NCBI GenBank assembly: GCA_030637065.1 | Contig: DAOVVQ010000134.1 | Coordinates: 1-10,336 of the forward strand | Direction of reading: 5' to 3' | DNA length: 10,336 nt | DNA from: Planctomycetota bacterium | Lineage (GTDB): Bacteria; Planctomycetota; Phycisphaerae; Sedimentisphaerales; Anaerohalosphaeraceae | Shown: one piece after another, positions 1-6,436 of the stretch | How positions within the stretch are numbered: the first letter of the stretch is position 1 | Layout of the letters: each line of letters begins with the position of its first letter | Translations under genes and position numbers: made by a program | Notes under the pieces: model-generated | The model's input: the letters and a program-made list of their open reading frames with translations, nothing else | Told to the model about the DNA's origin: nothing | The model's database searches: none

Positions 1-2
1 AT

Positions 3-1169
3 TCAGTTCATGCTGGCGACACTGGAGGTATTACAGCCGCCTATGTTCCCGTTGAACGACGACGCAGTGTGGAACATATAGTCCATTTCGGTGACGCTCG
101 AGGTGTCCCAGCCGCCGATGTCCTGATTGAATGTCGACGCATTGTAGAACATCGAGCCCATGTCGGTGACGCTCGATGTATCCCAGCCGCCTATTGGCTG
201 GTTGAACGATGACGTCCGGCTGAACATCCACCTCATGTCGATGACGCTGGAGGTATCCCAGCCGCCGATGTCCTGATTGAACGACGACGCAATGGAGAAC
301 ATCGAACTCATCTCGGTGACGCTGGAGGTATTCCAGCCGCCTATGTTCCCGTTGAACGACGACGCACCCTCGAACATCCATCCCATGTTGGTGACGCTGG
401 AGATATCCCAGCCGCCTATGTCCTGGTTGAATGCCGACGCATTGCCGAACATCTGGAACATACTGGTGACGCTGGAGGTGTCCCAGCCGCCTATGTCGTG
501 GTTGAACGCCAACGCACCGGCGAACATCCCACTCATGTCGGTGACGGCTTCAATTCCGTCCGAAGTACCCGGCACTGAAACGAGATTCGAGCATTCATAG
601 AACGCACGGTACATGCTGGTTAAACCCACATTACCCCAGCTATCGACGCTCACCAGCTTTGCGTGTTCGATAAAAGGATACCCGCCGCTGCTGCCGTTGT
701 GTAAGCTGTTGTACGCCGTTACGCTACCGGTAACCGAGACGGTATAGATTCCGTCGATGTCGTAGTCATGCACATGCGGACCAGGAGTAGTTACATGATT
801 AGGGTCGCTGTCGTCTCCCCAGTCGATAGTAGCGTCCACATCCCCGGCCAGTGCCAGGGCGACCGTCGTGCCGTCGGCCAGGCTCGTGTCCCAGGTTGTT
901 ACGAAAGGTTCTTCCACCCAGTCGGCGGTTAAGATCTCAAGGTCGTTGGCATCAACTTCACTGGATAAGTCAAAATCCGCTCCATCGCACCAGTTGTTCA
1001 AGGAGTTGCAATCCTGAAGCCACCACTCGGCAACAACCGCGAAATCAGTATAATCGACAAAACAGTCGCCACTAAGGTCAGCCGATGGACAAGCAGCGAA
1101 GGCTATTGGCAGATTGGCGGTTAATAAAAGGACTGCTCCAAGAATGACAAGTGCCAGCTTCTCCTTCAT
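3..1169 (-). CDS. Secreted dockerin-like / PKD-like / DUF285 (BspA-type) repeat protein, possibly truncated
   Basis: A 388-aa exported protein. Residues 1-26 form a signal peptide (MKEK, then a hydrophobic stretch ending AFA). Residues 31-42 and 66-76 are two dockerin-like calcium loops (DLSGDCFVDYTDF; DFDLSSEVDANDL), each followed by a hydrophobic helix with a Trp. Residues about 92-150 look PKD-like (WGDD, HDYDIDGIYTVSVTG). From residue about 205 to the end there are DUF285 repeats of exactly 25 residues with the core IGGWDTSSVTxMxxMF. Such proteins are thought to sit at the cell surface or be secreted; the partner is unknown. The ATG is preceded by AAAGGATGAGGAA, a credible ribosome binding site, and a promoter lies 43 bp upstream. 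The stop is at the window edge, at a position where sister repeats have Trp, and this last repeat also has GGC in place of GGW. The gene is therefore either naturally ended mid-repeat or truncated by a nonsense mutation. Confidence 0.85.
   Translation of the reverse strand: MKEKLALVILGAVLLLTANLPIAFAACPSADLSGDCFVDYTDFAVVAEWWLQDCNSLNNWCDGADFDLSSEVDANDLEILTADWVEEPFVTTWDTSLADGTTVALALAGDVDATIDWGDDSDPNHVTTPGPHVHDYDIDGIYTVSVTGSVTAYNSLHNGSSGGYPFIEHAKLVSVDSWGNVGLTSMYRAFYECSNLVSVPGTSDGIEAVTDMSGMFAGALAFNHDIGGWDTSSVTSMFQMFGNASAFNQDIGGWDISSVTNMGWMFEGASSFNGNIGGWNTSSVTEMSSMFSIASSFNQDIGGWDTSSVIDMRWMFSRTSSFNQPIGGWDTSSVTDMGSMFYNASTFNQDIGGWDTSSVTEMDYMFHTASSFNGNIGGCNTSSVASMN
6..503 (-). repeat. 75-nt coding tandem repeats (DUF285 units)
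   Basis: Six full 75-nt units and one partial unit encode residues 223-388, each with the core IGGW(D/N)(T/I)SSV. A degenerate earlier unit covers about residues 198-222. Units starting NGNIGG occur at residues 273 and 373, exactly 300 nt apart. The DNA of these two units is nearly identical over about 50 bp (17-66 against 317-366), which suggests recent duplication of a four-unit block or gene conversion. Units differ mainly at the three residues between M and MF. Confidence 0.9.
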
Positions 1170-1211
1170 TTCCTCATCCTTTCAATACAGGTTTTCCTCA
1201 CATCCAGAACC

Positions 1212-1239
1212 ATTATACACGCTTTCCGCAGCAAATCAA
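1212..1239 (-). promoter_or_regulatory. Promoter of the DUF285 gene
   Basis: On the minus strand, TTGATT (1234-1239), a 16-bp spacer and a perfect TATAAT (1212-1217) lie 42 bp before the ATG. The same boxes with the same spacer length, and 10 identical spacer bases, recur before the neighbouring FGE-like gene. Confidence 0.7.
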
Positions 1240-1302
1240 GGGAAAATGTTTGGATTTAATGATCAAAATGCCTGTTTTTGGGTTTTGAGGGCTATGGTGA
1301 AC
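1212..1302 (-). repeat. Shared upstream element, copy A
   Basis: This stretch aligns with 2405-2492 along its whole length, best in the promoter-proximal half (roughly 41 of 48 positions). It includes an identical 16-mer, TTGATTTGCTGCGGAA on the minus strand (1224-1239). The distal half keeps blocks such as CCTCAxAACCCAAAA and TTAAATCC. It fills most of the gap between the FGE-like gene and the DUF285 gene. Confidence 0.8.
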
Positions 1303-1332
1303 TGATGGCGGGGCATTTGGGCGAAAAAGGGG

Positions 1333-2370
1333 TTAGCGGATTACGCGAAATCCCATGAAGTTGCTTGTGACGCTGACGTAGTTGCTTGGCTGGCTTGAAA
1401 CAAGGCAGTTGCTGTCGGTGCTGGCCCATCCGCCGCCGCGGAGGATGTGGAAGCCGGGAGTACAATCGTCGACACAATTCGTCCACTCCATCACATTGCC
1501 TGCCATGTCATTGAGCCCATAGCCGTAAGACGGGTAATGGTCAACGGGGTTCGTAAAGGGGGCCCCGGGCAGGCCGACCGGATTGGTGTAGCCGTTATCG
1601 TAATAGTTCGCTTTGCCGCGGTCGATCGTTATCCCGCAACCATAATTATAGTTGCCGTCATAGTCCGCGACAGCCTGCCATTGCCACTCGGTAGGCAGGC
1701 GGTAACCGTAATAGTTACAGAATGCCGCAGCTCCATACCAGCTGACCATAACGACCGGATGACTGCTCATATCGCGACCACCCCGGATGCGAACGGTGAA
1801 ATGGCCGTTGTTATAAGTTATCTGGCTTTGCATTTCCGTCACGTCGGTCCTGAAATAGATATCATCGACAAAATCCGCACCGCCATTTGAGCCGCCTGCA
1901 CCATAGATAACATTGTCAACTCCAACGATTATATCGCCGGAGGCAAGTGCGGCGTTGAGGAACCGGCAATACTGGGCATTGGTCGTTTCGTATTTGCTCA
2001 TATAGCCGGTAAAGCCCTCATGGTCCGGTATGCCGTCGGGATTACCTTCAGGTTCGTCATCAACTCCGGGGTCGTTAATATAGACCCAAACCATGTCGTT
2101 TGGTTCCTGTGCGGTCCATAGCCAATTGGCGGCAAGGACGGCGGCGTCGAGTTCATTGACATCGCTGTCAGCCGGATCTGCCATGTCGCAGGCGGGGTTA
2201 TAGTTAGGGTCCGGAGGGCTGGTGAGCCATGCGGCGGCAAGGGCGGAAAAGTCGTCTATATCCACCCGGTGGTCGTTGTTAATATCGGCTGGATTGAGGT
2301 ATATATCTGCGCACAGGGTGCCCGTTAACGAAATTGCTGCAAAAATTATAAGTGTTATCTTCGTCCTCAA
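1333..2370 (-). CDS. Secreted dockerin-like protein with SUMF1/FGE-sulfatase-fold domain
   Basis: The frame is open further upstream, but I start at TTG 2370. It has GAGGGAG 5 bp before it, begins a clean signal peptide (cut near LCA/D, residue 21), and lies just inside a strong promoter; this gives 345 aa. Residues 29-41 are a dockerin-like loop (DINNDHRVDIDDF), followed by a degenerate second loop at about 65-75. Residues about 95-345 carry FGE-sulfatase (PF03781) hallmarks: KYETTNAQYCRFLNA (126-140), HPVVMVSW (204-211), RLPTEWQW (224-231), GLNDMAGNVMEW (285-296), RGGGW (311-315) and a terminal GFRVIR. In true formylglycine-generating enzymes two Cys follow this RGG motif. Here the first aligns with Ser317 and only Cys322 remains, so sulfatase activation is unlikely. 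A structural or binding role outside the cell is more plausible, as for many bacterial members of this fold. Confidence 0.85.
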   Translation of the reverse strand: MRTKITLIIFAAISLTGTLCADIYLNPADINNDHRVDIDDFSALAAAWLTSPPDPNYNPACDMADPADSDVNELDAAVLAANWLWTAQEPNDMVWVYINDPGVDDEPEGNPDGIPDHEGFTGYMSKYETTNAQYCRFLNAALASGDIIVGVDNVIYGAGGSNGGADFVDDIYFRTDVTEMQSQITYNNGHFTVRIRGGRDMSSHPVVMVSWYGAAAFCNYYGYRLPTEWQWQAVADYDGNYNYGCGITIDRGKANYYDNGYTNPVGLPGAPFTNPVDHYPSYGYGLNDMAGNVMEWTNCVDDCTPGFHILRGGGWASTDSNCLVSSQPSNYVSVTSNFMGFRVIR

Positions 2371-2404
2371 TACCACTCCCTCTGATACGCTCTCCTCCGA
2401 ATAT

Positions 2405-2432
2405 ATTATACATATATTCCGCAGCAAATCAA
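2405..2432 (-). promoter_or_regulatory. Promoter of the FGE-like gene
   Basis: On the minus strand, TTGATT (2427-2432), a 16-bp spacer and TATAAT (2405-2410) lie 34 bp before the TTG start codon. The geometry is identical to the promoter at 1212-1239. Confidence 0.7.
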
Positions 2433-2492
2433 GGAAAATATTCGGATTTAAGGCAATAGTACCACATTTTGGGTTGTGAGGGTATGATGAAC
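2405..2492 (-). repeat. Shared upstream element, copy B
   Basis: Counterpart of 1212-1302, with the identical 16-mer at 2417-2432. One base is missing in the run after the -35 box relative to copy A. The two copies stand at the same position relative to two genes whose products share only the signal peptide and dockerin-like part. Confidence 0.8.
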
Positions 2493-2536
2493 AGGTAGAC
2501 GTGCATATCGCACGATGGGCGGAGTAATTATCGGCT

Positions 2537-2561
2537 GGGGGCTGGGGCTGTGGGGTTGGGG
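2537..2561 (+). other. G-quadruplex-forming motif
   Basis: The plus strand carries four runs of at least four G (2537-2541, 2544-2547, 2552-2555, 2558-2561) separated by loops of 2, 4 and 2 bases. This meets the strict criterion for a stable intramolecular G-quadruplex. The last run ends 7 bp from the tRNA 3' end. In tRNA-directed transcripts the same stretch is C-rich and G-poor, as in Rho-loading sites, so it may serve as the tRNA's termination region. Confidence 0.75.
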
Positions 2562-2568
2562 TATTCAA

Positions 2569-2642
<74 letters not shown>

Positions 2643-2643
2643 T

Positions 2644-2668
2644 CTGTCGAGAAACGCTTCTCTGACAG
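2644..2668 (-). other. Stem-loop just upstream of tRNA-Arg
   Basis: On the minus strand CTGTC-A-GAGAA-GCGT-TTCTC-GACAG forms a 10-bp stem with one bulged A and a 4-base loop, one base before the tRNA acceptor. No T-run follows in either direction, so it is not a standard intrinsic terminator. It could be a processing or RNase site in the pre-tRNA, or block read-through from the efflux operon. Confidence 0.55.
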
Positions 2669-2670
2669 GT

Positions 2671-3245
2671 TCAAAACCGCGTTCTTAGGCTGCCAACGCC
2701 GATTTGGTCCCTGATTTGGGGTATATTACCCGATTGCGGCTGAGTTGTCCATAGTTCTCTGGCGGTGTGTGAGATTTTATGGCAAATCGGCTCAGGGAAC
2801 GAGACTTGGTCGACCTCGATTGTCTGGCTGAGATGTGCAGGCCAGCGAGCCTTCTTTTGCTGATAGGTCTCGTTGATGCCCGGAATCGTTACCGTTACAT
2901 CCTCGTGGCAACCAACGCAGGTTTGCGATTCGGTATCGATGCTTCCGGCGAACTGCACAGTCGCCGCGGATGTAGACTGAGGATTGATCTCCCCCAGATG
3001 CGCCTTACTCGAAAACTGCCAGTGGGACCGCCTCTTCTCATTGCCGCCCATCGCCGAGTGGCACTGAGCGCACAACTGCGAACCAGGCGGATGGGCCAAA
3101 GGATATTCACCTTTTCGCTCGACACCGCTTCAACGGAGACGGTGCCGTTTTTGACCAGGTCAACCCGACTCACCGTTGCACATCCCGACAGCAGCACAAT
3201 ACCGCCGAGAGCGACGATTACCGCAAATGATATCCGACTGTTCAT
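2671..3245 (-). pseudogene. Lipoprotein c-type cytochrome with two CXXCH motifs, frameshifted
   Basis: The ATG at 3245 has GGGGAG 8 bp upstream and starts a lipoprotein signal peptide with lipobox LLSGC (Cys22). This frame loses sense after residue about 44 (VEAVSSEK). The -1 frame then carries GEYPLAHPPGSQLCAQCH and TCVGCH, two heme c attachment motifs at 3058-3072 and 2905-2919. Adding one A to the AAAA run at 3112-3115 joins the halves seamlessly as SSEKGEYPLAHPP and gives 191 aa. The last 50 or so residues before the TGA at 2671 lack further heme motifs (only PICHK) and resemble nothing I know, so the natural end could also differ. The gene begins 53 bp after the pump gene and is probably co-transcribed with it. 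A membrane-anchored diheme protein there might handle electrons or metal redox; this is inference. The lesion may be real, an assembly error, or recoding. Confidence 0.75.
2723..2751 (-). promoter_or_regulatory. Candidate tRNA-Arg promoter
   Basis: On the minus strand, TGGACA (2746-2751; 5 of 6 to consensus), a 17-bp spacer and TAATAT (2723-2728; 4 of 6). The -10 box lies in a small inverted repeat, GGGTA-TAT-TACCC on the plus strand (2719-2731). It would start transcription about 75 bp before the tRNA. Confidence 0.4.
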
Positions 3246-3298
3246 ATTCATTGCTCCCCTCATACATAATCTCCGCATAATTAATTCACGTCAGCCGC

Positions 3299-6200
3299 TC
3301 AAACCGCTATCGCCTTTTGCCGGTAAGCGGCGTTTTTTTCCGCCTTCGCTGTGACCCATTCGTAAAGAGTGGGGATAACGATCAGCGTAAGCAGCGTCGA
3401 CGACATCAGCCCCCCTACTACTACGATCGCCAGCGGCCTTTGCACTTCCGAGCCGGTGCCGGTCGTCAGGACCAGGGGCAACAGACCCAGCGCCGTCGTT
3501 ATAGTGGTCATCAGCACAGGCCGCAGCTTCGATGCGCAACCGGCGATGACCGATTCCCTAAGCGCCATACCATTGCTTCTGAGATACTCGAATCGCGAGA
3601 TGAGAACCAGTCCGTCGGTTAAGGCTATACCAAACAGCGCGATAAAACCGATGGAAGAAGGAATGCTGAGATTCTCTTTGAACAGGGCAAGTGCAAAGAC
3701 CCCGCCGACCAGCGCCAGCGGGATATTGAGCATGATCAGCAGCACATTTTTAAACGAATTGAACAGGCTGTAGAGCATGACGAGGACCAGAAACAGCGTA
3801 ATCGGCACAACCACGCTTAGCCTCTTGTTAGCCGCCTGATGCAGCTCGAACTGTCCGCCCCACGCCATCCGGTAACCGGGCGCAAAGTCGACCTTTGCCA
3901 TAACCTCTTTTTGGGCCTGACGAACAAAACCGCCTGCGTCTCTGCCGCGGACGTTGCACTGAATCGAAATATACCGGCGAGTATCTTCCCGGCTGATCTG
4001 TCGAAGGCCGGTAACCGTCGTAATATCCGCCAGGTCATCCAGCGGAACATTGTAACCGGCTGGCGTCCTGACGAGCAGGTTGCTTATCGATTCGATGTCC
4101 TTGCGCCAGGTCTTTGCGAAGCGGGCCGTGATGCCGAAGATGCTCTCGCCCTCGAAAACCTTGCCCACCTCCTCGCCGGCTACCGCGTTGTGGACGAGGT
4201 GCTGTATCTGGTAGTTGCTCAGTCCGTGGCGGGCGATCTGGCTGCGGTTCATATCGATCTGGAGCTGCGTCTGGCCGGCTACCTGCTCGGTCCTGAGGTC
4301 GGCAACGCCGTCAATACCGCGAAGAATGTCCTCGATCTCGGCGGCCTTTGCCTGAAGAATGTCCATATCGTGGCCGAAGAGCTTGGCGACAACCGATGTT
4401 CCCGCACCGCCGACGAGGCCGTCGATCTCGTGCTTAATGGGCTGAGAGAAGCTGATGGCAACGCCGGGATAATTTCCGATACGATGGTCGATCGCGTCGA
4501 CAAGCTCTTCCTGCGTTCGCACGTTTTGCCACTGGTCCTTCGGCTTAAGCGTAACCGTTATGCACGCATAATTGGTATGGTGGACATGCGGGCCGACCTC
4601 GCCATAGCCGATGTCGGTGATGACGTCCTTGACCTCGACGAAATCGAGAATGTCGGCGGCAATATCTTTCGACGTGGCGCTGATCTCCTTGAGGGATATG
4701 TTCGGGTTCATATACGCCAGGACCTGGATGGTACCTTCCTGGAGAGAGGGAACAAACTCCATACCCAACTGCATGAAGACCCCGCCGCCAAGAACAACTA
4801 AAACAATTATCGCACACGTAACCAGCGAGCGGCGACGCAGGAAAAACAGCAGCATCGATTTGTAACCGTCAAGGATTGCACCGCTGATGGCCCTTACCTT
4901 CCTGTCTTTGCCGTGTTCCTTGTGAAGCAGGCGATAGAATACCGGGCAGATCAGCAGGGCGTAGATCAGCGAGCCTATCATCGTCGTCGATACCGCAAAG
5001 GCAAGCGGCCTGAACATCTTGCCCTCGACGTGGCCTAACGTGAAGATCGGGATGAAAACGATTATGATGATCGAAGTGGCGAACAGGATCGGCCTGCCAA
5101 CCTCGCGCACAGCCGACAGGATCGTTACCGCTACCGGAGATTTTTCGGTCCTGGCCCCGAAGGCCGACTGGATCTTTTCGACCATTATTATCGTCGCATC
5201 GACTATCATACCCAGGGCGATCGCTATCCCGCCGAATGATATCAGGTCGCCGGGCATCCCGCTAAAGTGCATCAGGATGAACGCAAACAGCATCGAAAAC
5301 GGCAGCGAGCAGACGACGATCAGGGCGTTGCGAATGTTGCCCAGGAACGTAAACGAAACGATGCACACCAGGATCAGTCCTAACGTAAGGGCCCCCCTGA
5401 CGGTGTCGATACTGTTCTTGACCAGCGCCGACTGATCGTAGAATGTGACGATATTTACTCCCTCCGGAAGGGTCGTGTTGACCTGGGCGATCCGCTCCTT
5501 CAAACGCTTGATCACCTCGAACGAATTGGCGCCGTGGAGCTTATAGACACTGCCGACGACGACCTCTTTTTTCCCGTCCAGATACGCCACGCCCCGGCGA
5601 AACGCATTGCCAAACTCGACCGTCGCTACGTCTTTGATAAAGACCGGTATCCCGCCCGGCGCCGATATCACGATATTGGCAATGTCGTCGGTGGTCTCTA
5701 TGAGCCCGAGGCTGCGAACGATCAGCTCTTCGGAGCCCCGCTCTATGATTCCCGCTCCGAGGTTTAAGTTATTCCGCTGGACCGTCTCGATGACATCGTC
5801 CAGTGTCAGATCGTATTCCAACAGCCGATCGGAATCGACCTTGATCTGATATTGCCGGACATGACCGCCCTGGCTGATGATCTTGGCGACGCCGGAGACC
5901 GTCTGGATATCCCGCTTGATGACCCACTCCTGAAACGTCCGCAGGTCCGTCGTGGTGTAGTTATCGCCTTCGATATAGTAACCCAATATCTTGCCCATCC
6001 CGCTGGCGATGGCGCCCATCTCAAGGCCGTGAGGCATATTCATGGTTTCCGGGATACCTTCCTCGGCATCCTTGAGCCGCTCGGAAACGAGCTGACGCGC
6101 GAGGTAGATATCGATCTTGTCCTCGAAGTAGATGTTTACCGTAGAGAGCCCCAACGACGATATCGAGCGTATCTTCGTAACGCCGGGAATGCCGCGCATC

Positions 6201-6415
6201 GCGACCTCAACCGGACGCGTCACAAACTGCTCGACCTCCTCGGGAGCCATACCCTCAAGCTCGGCAAAGACCTGGACGAGATTGGGGCTTATGTCGGGAA
6301 ACGCGTCGATCGGCAACTGTAAAAGGCACAGCACACCGGCGACGCAAACGCCGACAAAAACCAAAATCACAAGCAATTTATGTTTAAGTGAAAACTGGAT
6401 CAGTTCCGTAATCAT
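3299..6415 (-). CDS. Heavy-metal efflux RND transporter (CzcA/CusA family)
   Basis: 1038 aa, the usual HME-RND length. It is a proton-driven inner-membrane pump that works as a trimer with the adaptor and outer-membrane protein encoded just upstream. Family marks are LPIDAFPDISPNLVQV (34-49), EEVEQFVTRPVE (59-70), TM4 IALGMIVDATIIMVEK (399-414), GRPILFATSIIIIVFIPIF (440-458), EGKMFRP (464-470) and GTGSEVQRP (986-994). Asp406 and Glu413 in TM4 match the proton-relay Asp408 and Glu415 of CzcA, but CzcA Asp402 corresponds to Ala. The three methionines that bind Cu(I)/Ag(I) in CusA align here with Tyr616, Gly666 and Leu732, and CusA's TM Lys984 with Val. TM10 has GIALTDGL, with Asp934 where CzcA has Asn. 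A local His cluster GPHVHH (608-613) sits in the porter domain. The ATG has GGAG 10 bp upstream and lies 21 bp after the adaptor stop. The family call is firm; the metal is not. Confidence 0.96.
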   Translation of the reverse strand: MITELIQFSLKHKLLVILVFVGVCVAGVLCLLQLPIDAFPDISPNLVQVFAELEGMAPEEVEQFVTRPVEVAMRGIPGVTKIRSISSLGLSTVNIYFEDKIDIYLARQLVSERLKDAEEGIPETMNMPHGLEMGAIASGMGKILGYYIEGDNYTTTDLRTFQEWVIKRDIQTVSGVAKIISQGGHVRQYQIKVDSDRLLEYDLTLDDVIETVQRNNLNLGAGIIERGSEELIVRSLGLIETTDDIANIVISAPGGIPVFIKDVATVEFGNAFRRGVAYLDGKKEVVVGSVYKLHGANSFEVIKRLKERIAQVNTTLPEGVNIVTFYDQSALVKNSIDTVRGALTLGLILVCIVSFTFLGNIRNALIVVCSLPFSMLFAFILMHFSGMPGDLISFGGIAIALGMIVDATIIMVEKIQSAFGARTEKSPVAVTILSAVREVGRPILFATSIIIIVFIPIFTLGHVEGKMFRPLAFAVSTTMIGSLIYALLICPVFYRLLHKEHGKDRKVRAISGAILDGYKSMLLFFLRRRSLVTCAIIVLVVLGGGVFMQLGMEFVPSLQEGTIQVLAYMNPNISLKEISATSKDIAADILDFVEVKDVITDIGYGEVGPHVHHTNYACITVTLKPKDQWQNVRTQEELVDAIDHRIGNYPGVAISFSQPIKHEIDGLVGGAGTSVVAKLFGHDMDILQAKAAEIEDILRGIDGVADLRTEQVAGQTQLQIDMNRSQIARHGLSNYQIQHLVHNAVAGEEVGKVFEGESIFGITARFAKTWRKDIESISNLLVRTPAGYNVPLDDLADITTVTGLRQISREDTRRYISIQCNVRGRDAGGFVRQAQKEVMAKVDFAPGYRMAWGGQFELHQAANKRLSVVVPITLFLVLVMLYSLFNSFKNVLLIMLNIPLALVGGVFALALFKENLSIPSSIGFIALFGIALTDGLVLISRFEYLRSNGMALRESVIAGCASKLRPVLMTTITTALGLLPLVLTTGTGSEVQRPLAIVVVGGLMSSTLLTLIVIPTLYEWVTAKAEKNAAYRQKAIAV

Positions 6416-6436
6416 ACTATTTTGACTCCAACATTA

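Noticed and set aside
6..503. Regular 75-bp repeats that could be mistaken for a CRISPR or satellite array
   Set aside because: Units stay in frame within an exported protein, have no constant repeat plus unique spacer pattern, and match the 25-residue DUF285 period.
1224..1239. Sigma-54 promoter reading of the shared core (TTTGCT)
   Set aside because: The GG of the -24 element is absent at the needed distance in both copies, while good -35/-10 boxes are present.
2500..2514. Small hairpin CGTGC-ATATC-GCACG
   Set aside because: Five base pairs without a T-run or conserved context; expected by chance at this length scale.
3839..4801. Long plus-strand open frame (320 codons) opposite the pump gene
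   Set aside because: It lies entirely antisense to well-conserved RND sequence and shows no domain; the high GC content of the pump gene keeps this frame open.
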